A stretch of 64,000 nucleotides of DNA from Tsukamurella sputi (GCF_007858445.1 NZ_VIGV01000001.1:372001-436000), one strand, 5' to 3'. Shown: positions 51,922 through 60,902, numbered from the stretch's first letter. Notes: generated by a model not told the origin, from the sequence alone. A program made the numbers and translations.

Positions 51922-52587
51922 ATGTCCGAGGATCAGCACCTGGTTCAGGGCGTCGACCACGTCGCCTACCCGACCTTCGATCCGGCCGGGACCGTGCGGT
52001 TCTACCGTGACACCCTTGGCTTCCCCGTGGTGCATTCGATCTGCGCCGCGGGCTGGGGTCCGGACCAGCACCCCGACTTCATCCACTTCTTCTTCGACAT
52101 CGGCAACGAGGACCGGCTCGCCTTCTTCTACTACTTCGGCCTGGAGGAGTTCGACGGTGGGCCGCAGGGCGATTCCTACTCGAAGTTCGCCGCGGACGTG
52201 CCGATCTGGTTCATCCGCAGCCGTCACCTCGCGATCCATGTCGAGAGCGAGGAGCACCTCATGGAGTACCGGCGCCGCCTCGACGCGAGCGAATGGCCCG
52301 TCGAGATGCAGATCCAGCACGAGACCATCGAGTCGATCTACACGCACGACCCCAACGGCTACATGATCGAGATCACCCGCGCGATGCGACCGGTGACGCC
52401 GCAGGAGGACCTGGACGCGAACATCACCATCGACGCCCTCGTCGACGTGGTGTCCGGTCCGCATCCGTCGATGGACGCCCTGCTCGTCCGCAAGGCGGAA
52501 CTCATCGTCGAACGGGCACAGTCCTGGCAGGACGCACAGCCCGCCGGCGCGGTCGAGGCCGAGCGTGCCGAGGAGGTGGCGCGATGA
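51922..52587 (+). CDS. VOC-fold metalloenzyme, candidate extradiol dioxygenase
   Basis: A 221-residue vicinal-oxygen-chelate protein. A metal triad can be read as His13 (GVDHVAYPTFD), His106 (HLAIHVESEEH) and Glu150 (DPNGYMIEITRAM), the His-His-Glu set of type I extradiol dioxygenases and other VOC enzymes. A helical tail of about 55 residues follows. ATG 51922 follows AGAGGAG. In this operon it is the best candidate for ring cleavage, but glyoxalase-like or isomerase chemistry is also possible for a VOC protein. Confidence 0.75.
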   Translation: MSEDQHLVQGVDHVAYPTFDPAGTVRFYRDTLGFPVVHSICAAGWGPDQHPDFIHFFFDIGNEDRLAFFYYFGLEEFDGGPQGDSYSKFAADVPIWFIRSRHLAIHVESEEHLMEYRRRLDASEWPVEMQIQHETIESIYTHDPNGYMIEITRAMRPVTPQEDLDANITIDALVDVVSGPHPSMDALLVRKAELIVERAQSWQDAQPAGAVEAERAEEVAR

Positions 52588-52829
52588 CCTCCGTCCTCGT
52601 CCTCGACGTCCCCGAGAACCGACCCGTCGTGGAGGTCGCGGCCACCGCCGAGACCGTCTCCGTCGAGAAGATCGGTCCGTACTTCAAGGTCAGTGCGCCC
52701 GGCGCGATCGTCATCGACCGACGGGCCACCGGCTGCCGCCACGCCGTCTGGTACAGCACTGTCGCCGACCTTCTCGATGCGCGGATCACGCAGTGGGACA
52801 AGGACGCCATGCGTCTGGAGCAGCGATGA
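52584..52829 (+). CDS. Small protein of unknown function (81 aa)
   Basis: I do not recognise this family. The 81 residues show an N-terminal beta-like segment (TSVLVLDVPENRPVVEVAA), a central KIGPYFKVSAPGAIVIDRRA and the ending WYSTVADLLDARITQWDKDA. There is no signal peptide, membrane helix or cysteine pair. It is a real gene by context: the ATG overlaps the VOC stop (ATGA) and the stop overlaps the hydrolase start (ATGA). A subunit or modifier of the VOC enzyme is possible (inference). Confidence 0.7.
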   Translation: MTSVLVLDVPENRPVVEVAATAETVSVEKIGPYFKVSAPGAIVIDRRATGCRHAVWYSTVADLLDARITQWDKDAMRLEQR

Positions 52830-54070
52830 GCACGCCGGCTGCGGAGGCCCGCCTCGGTGCGGGAAGGTACATCGAATCGGCGGAGATCCCCACGGGCACG
52901 ATCACCTCGGCACACGAACTCGCCACGGCCGACGGCGCGAAGGTGTACGGCATCCTCCGCAGGCTCCCCGGAGCTCGGACCGTCGTCTCGCTGATGCATC
53001 CCCGGCAGGACCTGAGCCACCACGTGCTCGTGCCGGAGCTTTTGGCCCGTGGGTTCGCGGTGTGGACGCAGGGCACACGGTCCACGAACAACGACCTGAA
53101 CCTGATCCATGAGCAGGCCCTGCTGGACGCCGCGGCGGGCCAGGTCTTCCTGCGGGATCAGGGATTCGAGAACCGGGTCACCCTGGGGCATTCCGGTGGC
53201 GGCACATTGTTCGCGTTCTATCACGAGCAGGCCGGCCTCGCCCCCGAGGACAGGCTGCGCACGACCCCGTCCGGCCGCCCCGTGGACCTGGCCGCGGCGG
53301 ACATGCCGGTGCCGGACGCTGCGGTCTTCATGGCGCCGCACCCGGGGCAGGGAGCGCTGCTGCAGCGCCTCATCGATCCGTCCGTGTCGGACGAGTCGGA
53401 CCCGCTGTCGGTGGACCCGGAGCTCGATCCGTTCTCCCCCGCCAACGGTTTCGCGGCGCCGGGAACCTCGTCGAGCTACTCCCCCGAGTTCGTCCGGCGT
53501 TACCGCGCGGCCCAGGCCGCCCGCATAGCGAGGATCGACGACGAGGCCCGCGCCCGGGTCGCGCTGGCCGACGGGGCGCGGGCGCGGTTCACGGCCACAC
53601 AGGATCCGGCGGACCGTCGGGCGTCGGTGGCCCCGCGCGTCCTGACCGTCTACCGCACGGATGCCGACCTGCGGTTCATGGATCTCTCGCTCGACCCCAA
53701 CGAGCGTCCGTACGGCTCCCTCTTCGGCCGGCGCCCCGACCTCACCGACTACGGCCTCGTCGGATTCTGTCGCCTCGTGACCCCCGAGGCGTGGTTGTCC
53801 ACGTGGTCGGCGAACACCACGAAGGCCGATTTCCTGCGCTGCGCCCCGGGTGTGCACGCGCCCACCCTCTTCGTCGAACTCACCGGGGACGCCGCGTGCT
53901 TCCCCGACGACGCGACGGCGATGGTCGCTGCCTTCGGTACCTCCGACGTGGGCCACCGGCGCGTGGCCGGAACGCATTTCGGCGGACCGATCCGAGAGGG
54001 CGCGCCCACCGGCGCGAGCCTGGCGGCGGCGGAGATCGGCGGCTGGCTCGCGGAACGGTTCGGCGCGTGA
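52826..54070 (+). CDS. Alpha/beta hydrolase-fold protein
   Basis: A 414-residue protein with the nucleophile elbow TLGHSGGGTLF (Ser123) and a probable catalytic His near 384 (RRVAGTHFGG); the acid is probably an Asp or Glu in LTGDAACFPDD. It has a large insertion between elbow and His. In a pathway ending in maleate it could hydrolyse the ring-cleavage product (C-C bond of a maleylpyruvate-like acid, or a formamide/amide), but no specificity motif decides. Coupled by overlaps to the 81-residue gene and the MFS gene. Confidence 0.75.
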   Translation: MSTPAAEARLGAGRYIESAEIPTGTITSAHELATADGAKVYGILRRLPGARTVVSLMHPRQDLSHHVLVPELLARGFAVWTQGTRSTNNDLNLIHEQALLDAAAGQVFLRDQGFENRVTLGHSGGGTLFAFYHEQAGLAPEDRLRTTPSGRPVDLAAADMPVPDAAVFMAPHPGQGALLQRLIDPSVSDESDPLSVDPELDPFSPANGFAAPGTSSSYSPEFVRRYRAAQAARIARIDDEARARVALADGARARFTATQDPADRRASVAPRVLTVYRTDADLRFMDLSLDPNERPYGSLFGRRPDLTDYGLVGFCRLVTPEAWLSTWSANTTKADFLRCAPGVHAPTLFVELTGDAACFPDDATAMVAAFGTSDVGHRRVAGTHFGGPIREGAPTGASLAAAEIGGWLAERFGA

Positions 54071-55275
54071 GGACGCGGGTCGTCACGGGCCTGTGCCTGT
54101 TCGCGTTGATTCTCGAGGGCTACGACATCCTGATGTACGGGCTCGTCGTCCCGTCCTTGCTGAAGTACGCGCCGTGGGGGCTCGACACGGCCCAGGTCGG
54201 TTGGTTGGGGTCGATCGCGCCGCTGGGCATGCTCATCGGCGCGCTCGCGGCGGCGGCATTCGGAGACCGGCTCGGCCGGCGCACCACGCTGCTCGGCGCG
54301 GTCGCGGTGTTCTCCGCCGCCATGCTGGCCTGCGCCCTCACCCCCGGCTACGAGTTCTTCGCGGCGGGCAGGTTCGGGATCGGCCTCGGCGCCGGGATGC
54401 TCATGCCCACGGCGGCCGCGGCGATCGTCGAGGCGACGCCCGCGGCGCTCCGCAACCGGATGGTCACCATCGGCTTCGCCGGAACATGCGTGGGCGGGAT
54501 CCTCGCCGGGGTGCTGTCGCTGTGGTTGGTGCCCGCGTTCGGCTTCCGGGCGATGTTCTGGGCCGGGGCGATCCCCGCCGTCGCCCTGCTGCCACTGCTG
54601 TGGCGGTACTTCCCGACGGACACACGCGCGGCCGGGTCCGACGACACCGCGCCCGCGGGGCCTGTCGCACGCACGGCACAGGTCTTCCGCGCGGGCGGTG
54701 TGCGGATCACCGTCGGTTTCTGGATCGCGATGGCACTGTGCCTGCTCCTGGTCTTCGGTGTCGCGGCCTGGCTGCCCAAGTTGATGCAGAACGCGGGCTA
54801 CGGGCTCGCCGCAGCGCTCTCGTTCCTACTCATCCTCAACATCGGGGCACTGGCGGGCACACTCGCCGGTGGCGCCCTCGCGGACCGGTTCGGCATCCGG
54901 GGTGTGACCGCGGCGTTCTTCCTCGGCGCGGGGGCCGCGCTGCTCGCGCTGGCGGCGCAGCCGTCCACAGCCATCGCCTACGCGCTGGTCCTCGTCGCCG
55001 GGGCGGGCACCACCGGCACGCAGATCCTGTTGAACGCCTACGTAGCCGCCCACTACCCGGCGTCGTGCCGTTCGGCGGGCGTCGGGCTCGCACTCGGGGT
55101 GGGCAGGCTCGGTGCCATCGCCGGACCGACGTACGGTGCGTGGATCATCGGTGCGGGCGCCGGATACGGCTGGCAGATCACCGCGTTCGCGGTACCCGCC
55201 CTCCTCGGCGCGGTAGTGGTGGCCTCGCTCGGCACCAGCCGGGCGGCGCGGTCGACGGTGCCGGCGGCCGCGTGA
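54067..55275 (+). CDS. Aromatic acid:H+ symporter-type MFS transporter
   Basis: A 402-residue, 12-helix MFS carrier. The first-helix EGYDILMYGLVVPSLL corresponds to the DGxD motif of the aromatic acid:H+ symporter branch (BenK, PcaK), and GDRLGRRTTLLG is the loop 2-3 motif. It would import the aromatic acid substrate of this cluster. GTG 54067 overlaps the hydrolase stop (GTGA), and its own stop overlaps the thioesterase start in the same manner. Confidence 0.85.
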   Translation: MRTRVVTGLCLFALILEGYDILMYGLVVPSLLKYAPWGLDTAQVGWLGSIAPLGMLIGALAAAAFGDRLGRRTTLLGAVAVFSAAMLACALTPGYEFFAAGRFGIGLGAGMLMPTAAAAIVEATPAALRNRMVTIGFAGTCVGGILAGVLSLWLVPAFGFRAMFWAGAIPAVALLPLLWRYFPTDTRAAGSDDTAPAGPVARTAQVFRAGGVRITVGFWIAMALCLLLVFGVAAWLPKLMQNAGYGLAAALSFLLILNIGALAGTLAGGALADRFGIRGVTAAFFLGAGAALLALAAQPSTAIAYALVLVAGAGTTGTQILLNAYVAAHYPASCRSAGVGLALGVGRLGAIAGPTYGAWIIGAGAGYGWQITAFAVPALLGAVVVASLGTSRAARSTVPAAA

Positions 55276-55661
55276 GCTCCCCGCACCACCACACCGAACG
55301 GGTTCGCGTGGAGTACGCCGACACCGACATGGGCGGTGCCGCACACGCCGCGACGATCCAGCTCTGGGCGGAGCGAGCCGAGCACGGACTGCTCCGCGCC
55401 CTCGGTCTGCGGCCGGAGTTCCCCCGCCGGCGCGTCGAGATCGACTACCTCGCGCCGGCCTTCTACGGCGACGAGATCGACGTCCGCATCGAGGTGGCCG
55501 CCACCGGAACGACGTCCGTGACCTTCGACTGGTGCGGCGTGCGCGACGGGACCACGTGCTTCACCGGGCGCACCGTCGCCGTCGCCGTGACCGACGGTGC
55601 ACCCGCCTCCGTCCCCCGGGTTCTGTCGGACTACTCCGGCGGGAGGCAGGACCGATCGTGA
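55272..55661 (+). CDS. Hotdog-fold acyl-CoA thioesterase
   Basis: A 129-residue single hotdog domain of the 4-hydroxybenzoyl-CoA thioesterase/YbgC type: RVEYADTDMGGAAHAATIQLWAER near residues 9-32 with the acidic catalytic position in YADTD, then VEIDYLAPAFYGDEIDV. It is last in the rightward operon and would release CoA after the hydroxylation step on the aromatic thioester, giving a free dihydroxylated acid for ring cleavage (inference from context). The GTG start overlaps the transporter stop. Confidence 0.82.
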   Translation: MSSPHHHTERVRVEYADTDMGGAAHAATIQLWAERAEHGLLRALGLRPEFPRRRVEIDYLAPAFYGDEIDVRIEVAATGTTSVTFDWCGVRDGTTCFTGRTVAVAVTDGAPASVPRVLSDYSGGRQDRS

Positions 55662-55712
55662 TCGGATGCTGCGCACAGGTGGCGATCATCGCAGGCCGGG
55701 CTCGGGCAGGAC

Positions 55713-58076
55713 TTACGCCTTGTCGAGGTAGTCCCCGCGATCGCCGCCCAGGACGACCTCGTTCATCGCCCGCAGCGCCGGGTGCCGCTCCAGTTCCGGG
55801 TCCTCGCCGACGATCTCGTAGGCGAGGTCACGGGCTGCGTGCAGCACGTCGCCGTCGTGCGCGAGATCCAGGAAGCTCAGGCGCCGGGCGAGACCGGACT
55901 GGTCGACGCCGAGGATGTCGCCGAATCCGCGGTACTCGAGATCGAGCTGGGCGAGCGCGAAGCCGTCCACCGTCTCGGCGACCTTGTGCAATCGCTCCAG
56001 CGTGCGTTCCGAGCCGGTCGCGGTGATCAGCAGGCACAGGCCGGGCAACCCGCCGCGGCCGACGCGGCCGCGCAGTTGGTGCAGCTGGCTGATGCCGAAG
56101 CGGTCGGCGTCCCGGACCACCATGGTGGTGGCGTTCGCGACGTCCACGCCGACCTCGATCACGGTGGTGGCCACCAGTACGTCGATCTCGCCGGCGGCGA
56201 AGGCCGCCATGATCTCGGACTTCTCCTCGGCGGGCAGGCGGCCGTGCAGCAGGGCGATCCGGTGCTCGCCGAGCGGGCCCGCGGCGAGCTCGTCGTACAT
56301 CTCGATCGCCGACACCGTCTTCCGCTTCGCGTCCTCCTCCTCGGCGGGCTCGGGGCGGGCCGCGCCCCGCCCCGCGGCCTTCGGCGCGGGTTCCGCGACG
56401 CGGTCGAAGTCGTAGTCCTCGTCGGTGAAACCGGCCTTGGCCTGCTCGCCGGTCGCGTCGTCCCCGATCCTCGGGCACACGACGTACACCTGCCGGCCCG
56501 AGCGGACCTCCTCGTCGACGCGCGCCCACGCCCGCGCGACCCAGGCCTCGCGGTCCTCGGGGACCACCGAGGTCTGGATCGGCTGCCGCCCACGCGGAAG
56601 CTCCCGCAGGACCGACGTGGTCATGTCGCCGAACTGCGCCAGCGCGACGGTGCGCGGGATGGGCGTCGCCGTCATCACCAGCAGGTGCGGCATGGATTCG
56701 TCGGGAGTGTCGTCGTCAGAGGTCCCGGTGCCCTTGCGCCGCAGGCGGTCGCGCTGCTCCACGCCGAAGCGGTGCTGCTCGTCGACCACGACCAGGCCGA
56801 GCCGGAAGAACTCGACGGTGTCCTCCAGGAGGGCGTGCGTTCCGATCACGATGCCGGCCTCGCCGGTGACGATGCGCAGCAGCGCCGCGCGCCGCTGCTT
56901 GACCGTCATCGAGCCGGTCAGGAGCGTCACCGTGGTGGCGGCGTCGGCGGCGCCGAGCTGCCCGGCTTCGGCGAGATCGCCGAGCATCTTCGTGATCGAC
57001 AGCAGGTGCTGGGTCGCCAGCACCTCCGTCGGGGCCAGGAGAACCGCCTGGTGGCCCGCGTCCACCGCGGCGAGCATCGCCAGCAGCGCGACGAGGGTCT
57101 TGCCGGAGCCCACCTCGCCCTGCAGGAGCCGGGTCATCGGGTGGTCGCGGGCCATGTCGCCGAGGATCTCGGCGAGCACCTCCTCCTGGCCCGTGGTGAG
57201 CGAGAACGGGAGTCGATCCCGGAGTCCGGCCTGCAGCGCACCGTCGGGCGCGTGCAGGGGCGGGGCGCCCACGACGCCGACGTCGTGCGCCCGGCGGGCG
57301 AGCGCACTCTCGATGGCCACGGCCTCGTCGAAGGCGAGCCTGCGCCGTGCGCGGTCGGCCTGCGCCCGACCGTCGGGCTTGTGCGCGGCGCGCACCGCGT
57401 CGTCGAGGCCCATCAGGGCGTGCGTCGCGAGGAACCCTGCAGGGAGCGACTCCGGCACGGGCGCCAGTCGTTTGAGGACGCTGTCCACCAGCGAGAGGAT
57501 CAGCCACGTCGGCATGTTCTTGGTGCCGTGATAGATCGGCACCGTCGGCTGCATCAGCAGGCTCAGGTCCGCGAATTTGAGGCGTTTCGACCCCGCCTTG
57601 GTCGATCCCGCCTCGTTGGCCGCGAGCGCCTCCGCCGAGGTGATGCTCGTATCGGGCAGGACCAGCCACTCGGGGTGGGTCAGCTGCAGCTTGCCGTTGA
57701 ACTCGCCGAGCCGGCCGATCAGCAGCAGCTGCCTGTCGGGCTGGATCGGTTTGGGCAGGTAGTTGAAGAAGGTCACCTCGTAGGCGCGGACCTTGTTGAC
57801 CACCTGAACCCGGAACATCTTCTTGCCGCGGTGATGCGGCTTCGGGGGCGTGATCGCCGTGACGGTCCCGATGACGACGATGTCGTCGCCGATGCGGGGC
57901 TCGGTCCGCCGGGTCCCGTCGTCCTCGACGGCGCCGCCCTCGTACCGGAACGGGAAGTGCCGCAGCAGGTCCCCGACGGTGACCAGCCCGAGCTCGGCGG
58001 TCGCCGCCTCGGCGATCTCGGGATCGACCGCCTCGACCAGTGGGGTCTGCAGCGTGAGCGTGCGCGCAGAGCTCAT
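55713..58076 (-). CDS. recG: ATP-dependent DNA helicase RecG
   Basis: A 787-residue RecG helicase remodelling stalled forks and junctions. A wedge/OB domain (residues about 60-170) precedes helicase motifs: I GEVGSGKT, II VVVDEQHRFG, III MTATPIPRT, and VI QLRGRVGRGG. The region between motifs III and V carries an acidic/Arg-rich insertion (GRGAARPEPAEEEDAKRK) seen in actinobacterial RecG. ATG 58076 overlaps the DAK2 stop by 4 bp. Confidence 0.95.
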   Translation of the reverse strand: MSSARTLTLQTPLVEAVDPEIAEAATAELGLVTVGDLLRHFPFRYEGGAVEDDGTRRTEPRIGDDIVVIGTVTAITPPKPHHRGKKMFRVQVVNKVRAYEVTFFNYLPKPIQPDRQLLLIGRLGEFNGKLQLTHPEWLVLPDTSITSAEALAANEAGSTKAGSKRLKFADLSLLMQPTVPIYHGTKNMPTWLILSLVDSVLKRLAPVPESLPAGFLATHALMGLDDAVRAAHKPDGRAQADRARRRLAFDEAVAIESALARRAHDVGVVGAPPLHAPDGALQAGLRDRLPFSLTTGQEEVLAEILGDMARDHPMTRLLQGEVGSGKTLVALLAMLAAVDAGHQAVLLAPTEVLATQHLLSITKMLGDLAEAGQLGAADAATTVTLLTGSMTVKQRRAALLRIVTGEAGIVIGTHALLEDTVEFFRLGLVVVDEQHRFGVEQRDRLRRKGTGTSDDDTPDESMPHLLVMTATPIPRTVALAQFGDMTTSVLRELPRGRQPIQTSVVPEDREAWVARAWARVDEEVRSGRQVYVVCPRIGDDATGEQAKAGFTDEDYDFDRVAEPAPKAAGRGAARPEPAEEEDAKRKTVSAIEMYDELAAGPLGEHRIALLHGRLPAEEKSEIMAAFAAGEIDVLVATTVIEVGVDVANATTMVVRDADRFGISQLHQLRGRVGRGGLPGLCLLITATGSERTLERLHKVAETVDGFALAQLDLEYRGFGDILGVDQSGLARRLSFLDLAHDGDVLHAARDLAYEIVGEDPELERHPALRAMNEVVLGGDRGDYLDKA

Positions 58077-59740
58077 TCGACGCCGATCTCCATCACGCTG
58101 GCGGCCTGGCCGCCGATGTAGCCGACGACCTCGACCTCCGGTCGGTCCGGTCGCAGGGCGGCACTGACCCGGTCGGGGAAGTCGCTGTCGCCGGCCTCCC
58201 CCAGCAGCACCGTCACCATGTCGCCGCCCGTCGCGAGCAACAGCTCGGCCAGGGCCTCGCCCGCGGAGTACTGATCCTCCTCGAGGACCACGACCTCACC
58301 GCCGACCATGCCGAGGTAGTCCCCCGGACCGCACGGGCCGAGGATCGTGAGGGCGTCCTCGGTGACCGCGACGACGGAGCCGCACCGTGCCCCCGCGGCC
58401 GCCTCCGCCATCGAGTAGGTGTCGTCGGCCGCGTGCCCGTTCGGCTCGTGCACCGCGAGCGCCGCGATCGCCTGCACCATCGACGAGGTCGGTAGCAGCG
58501 TCACCAGCACGCCCGATTCGCGCGATCGTGCGGCCACCGCCAGCAGCTCCGGGGTGGGCAGCGCCCCGTTGGGCATGAGCAGCACCTCGCGCCCCTCGAA
58601 CCGGTGCAGTGCCGCCAGCAGTTCGGCGTGGGTCATTCCGCGATCGCAGCGGATGACCTCCGCGCCCGCGCTCGCGAACAGCTCCGCGGCGCCGTCGCCG
58701 GAGACCAGCGCCACGATCGCCCGCGGCGCGTCCAGCAGCGCCTGCAGCGGCGTCTCGGTGTGCCCCGTCTCCTGCAGGACGTTCACCGCGATGCTCCGCA
58801 GCTTGCCGTGCGTGAGGCCGGCCTGGATGGCACGCCCCGGCTCGGTGGTGTGCGTGTGCACCGACCAGGTGGCGACGGGGTCCGGGTCCGCCGCGGCGAC
58901 CACCACGACGGAGTCGCCGAAGGTCTGCAGCTCGCCGCGCAGCCGTGTCGCCGCCGCCTCGGTGGCGTCGGGAAGGAGGTACATGACCTCGTAGTCGGCG
59001 TGGGGTCCGCGGGGCGGATCGTCGTGGGCGTGATCGTGCGGGTGACCGTGCCCGGTGTCGACGTGGACCTGCACGTGCGGTGCGATCTGCCGCCCGAACC
59101 GGGGGCGTTCGGGCGCCCCGCCCGCGGTGACCTCGACGAGCGCGTCCAGGAGGACCAGCAGGCCGCGTCCACCGGCGTCGACGACCCCGGCCGCGGCGTT
59201 GTCCGCCAGCTGGTCCCGGGTGCGCAACAGGGCGTCGAACGCGGCGTCGGCGCAGGCCCGGGCACAGGCGGCCAGGTCGCCGCCGCCCGCGAGTGCGGCG
59301 CCGGCGCCATCGGCCGCGGCCCGTAACACGGACAGGATGGTGCCCTCGATGGGATCCGCGACGGCAGTGGTCACGAGGCCCGTGGCGTTCCGCAGACCCG
59401 TCGCGAGGCCCTCGGCGGAGAGATCGGCATCGGGACCGAGCTGCGCGGCGACGCCGCGCATGATCTGCGAGACGATGACACCCGAGTTGCCGCGCGCCCC
59501 GGCCACCGCACCCGCGACGGTCGCGCGGGCCACCGCGTGCGGTCCTTCGGTGCGGTCGGCCTCCTCGGCCGAACGCGCCGCCGCGCGGAGGGTGACCAGC
59601 ATGTTCGTGCCGGTATCGGCGTCGGCCACCGGGAAGACGTTGAGGGTGTTGATCTCGTCGACGGCGCGCTCGAGTCCGAGTACCGCGCGCCGCAGCCAGG
59701 CCACCACCACGCGGCCGTCCTCCGCAATCGGTCCCGTCAC
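58073..59740 (-). CDS. DAK2 domain protein, FakA/YloV-like fatty acid kinase
   Basis: A 555-residue protein with an N-terminal DAK2/DhaL kinase domain (NVFPVADADTGTNM near residue 35 coordinates Mg-ATP), a His-rich linker (GHGHPHDHAHDD near residue 230) and a C-terminal FakA-type domain ending with the EVVGYIGGQAA block. In Firmicutes FakA phosphorylates fatty acids presented by DegV-family FakB; a DegV protein is encoded at 23645-24499. The GTG at 59740 has TAGGCT 7 nt upstream on its strand, so the DAK2-recG pair appears leaderless. Confidence 0.88.
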   Translation of the reverse strand: MTGPIAEDGRVVVAWLRRAVLGLERAVDEINTLNVFPVADADTGTNMLVTLRAAARSAEEADRTEGPHAVARATVAGAVAGARGNSGVIVSQIMRGVAAQLGPDADLSAEGLATGLRNATGLVTTAVADPIEGTILSVLRAAADGAGAALAGGGDLAACARACADAAFDALLRTRDQLADNAAAGVVDAGGRGLLVLLDALVEVTAGGAPERPRFGRQIAPHVQVHVDTGHGHPHDHAHDDPPRGPHADYEVMYLLPDATEAAATRLRGELQTFGDSVVVVAAADPDPVATWSVHTHTTEPGRAIQAGLTHGKLRSIAVNVLQETGHTETPLQALLDAPRAIVALVSGDGAAELFASAGAEVIRCDRGMTHAELLAALHRFEGREVLLMPNGALPTPELLAVAARSRESGVLVTLLPTSSMVQAIAALAVHEPNGHAADDTYSMAEAAAGARCGSVVAVTEDALTILGPCGPGDYLGMVGGEVVVLEEDQYSAGEALAELLLATGGDMVTVLLGEAGDSDFPDRVSAALRPDRPEVEVVGYIGGQAASVMEIGVE

Positions 59741-59747
59741 GCCCGCC

Positions 59748-59753
59748 AGCCTA
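59748..59753 (-). promoter_or_regulatory. Candidate -10 (TAGGCT), leaderless DAK2 gene
   Basis: Minus-strand TAGGCT separated by 7 nt from the GTG at 59740. Confidence 0.5.
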
Positions 59754-59790
59754 GTGGGAGCGCCCGCGCGGGAAGGGCGCCCGGAGCGGT

Positions 59791-59819
59791 TTGGCTCCGT
59801 CGGCGGCCTCCGCTATGCT
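59791..59819 (+). promoter_or_regulatory. rpmB promoter
   Basis: TTGGCT (59791-59796) and TATGCT (59814-59819) with a 17-bp spacer. The leader to the ATG at 59911 is about 85 nt. Confidence 0.65.
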
Positions 59820-59910
59820 TGCAGGGTTGCCTCGCGTCCGGGCGTGTCATGGACATGTCTCGACCGGCGAGGCGAAGCACAGATTTCAACGATACGAGGA
59901 GTACACGACT

Positions 59911-60102
59911 ATGGCTGCCGTCTGCGACGTCTGCGACAAGGGCCCCGGCTTCGGTAAGTCGGTCTCGCACTCGCACCGGCGTACCAACCGCCGGTGGAAC
60001 CCGAACATCCAGACCGTGCGTGCCCAGGTCGCGCCCGGTCAGACGCGTCGGCTGAACGCGTGCACCTCGTGCATCAAGGCCGGCAAGGTCGTTCGCGGCT
60101 AG
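59911..60102 (+). CDS. rpmB: 50S ribosomal protein L28, zinc-ribbon (C+) form
   Basis: A 63-residue L28 (AAVCDVCDKGPGFG ... SHRRTNRRWNPNIQTV). It keeps two CxxC pairs, CDVC at residues 5-8 and CTSC near 53-56, so it is the zinc-binding form rather than the zinc-independent paralogue expressed under Zur control. ATG 59911 follows CGAGGAG; longer in-frame starts lie in the leader. A strong hairpin follows the gene. Confidence 0.97.
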   Translation: MAAVCDVCDKGPGFGKSVSHSHRRTNRRWNPNIQTVRAQVAPGQTRRLNACTSCIKAGKVVRG

Positions 60103-60118
60103 TACGCGAGAAGCTTCA

Positions 60119-60157
60119 CCGAAGGCCCGTGACCTCCCCGAGGTCGCGGGCCTTCGG
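60119..60157. terminator. Hairpin between convergent rpmB and ung
   Basis: CCGAAGGCCCG-TGACCTC pairs with GAGGTCG-CGGGCCTTCGG, a long GC-rich stem with almost no loop and no T run. Its symmetry would serve both convergent genes. Confidence 0.6.
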
Positions 60158-60206
60158 CGTACCCGAGCCTCGCCCGCACCACCGCCGATGCCGACGACGC
60201 TCGAGG

Positions 60207-60902
60207 TCAGAGCGCCGCGGCCAGATGCGGAAGGCGCCAGTCCACCGGCTCCGCACCGAGCCCCACCAGCGCCTCGTTCGCACGGGAGAAGGGCCGCGAA
60301 CCGAAGAATCCGCGCGAGGCGGACAGCGGCGAGGGATGCACCGACTCGATCCGCGGCGTATCGCCCAGGCGTGGACCGAGCGAGGCGGCGTCCCGGCCCC
60401 ACAGGATCGCGACGAGCGGTGCGTCGCGCGCGACCAGCGCGTCGATCGCGCACTCGGTGACCTTCTCCCAGCCCTTCCCGCGGTGCGATGCGGTCGTGCC
60501 GGGGCGCACCGTCAGCACCCGGTTCAGCAGCAGGACACCCTGATCGGTCCACGGCGACAGATCGCCGTTCGCCGGCATGGGCAGGCCCAGGTCCTCGCAG
60601 TACTCCTTGTAGATGTTCTGCAGACTCCGCGGGATGGGCCGCACCGACGGATCGACGGAGAAGGACAGTCCCACGGCGTGGCCCGGCGTGGGGTACGGAT
60701 CCTGGCCGACGATCAACACCCGCACGTCGGCGAACGGCTGCCGGAAGGCGCGCAGCACGTTCGCTCCGGCGGGCAGGTAGCCCGCGCCTGAGGCGTTCTC
60801 GGCGCGGAGGAAGTCGCCCAGCGCCGCGATCTCGTCGGCGACCGGGGCCAGGGCCTGCGCCCACCCCGCCTCGACGCTGTCCGTCAGTGGTCTCGCCGTC
60901 AT
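60207..60902 (-). CDS. ung: Uracil-DNA glycosylase
   Basis: A 231-residue family 1 uracil-DNA glycosylase. The water-activating motif [17 protein letters not shown] (Asp near residue 69) and the [18 protein letters not shown] leucine-loop motif are intact. It removes uracil from DNA to start base-excision repair. The ATG at 60902 overlaps the thiL stop by 4 bp, so it is made from the thiL promoter. Confidence 0.96.
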   Translation of the reverse strand: MTARPLTDSVEAGWAQALAPVADEIAALGDFLRAENASGAGYLPAGANVLRAFRQPFADVRVLIVGQDPYPTPGHAVGLSFSVDPSVRPIPRSLQNIYKEYCEDLGLPMPANGDLSPWTDQGVLLLNRVLTVRPGTTASHRGKGWEKVTECAIDALVARDAPLVAILWGRDAASLGPRLGDTPRIESVHPSPLSASRGFFGSRPFSRANEALVGLGAEPVDWRLPHLAAAL

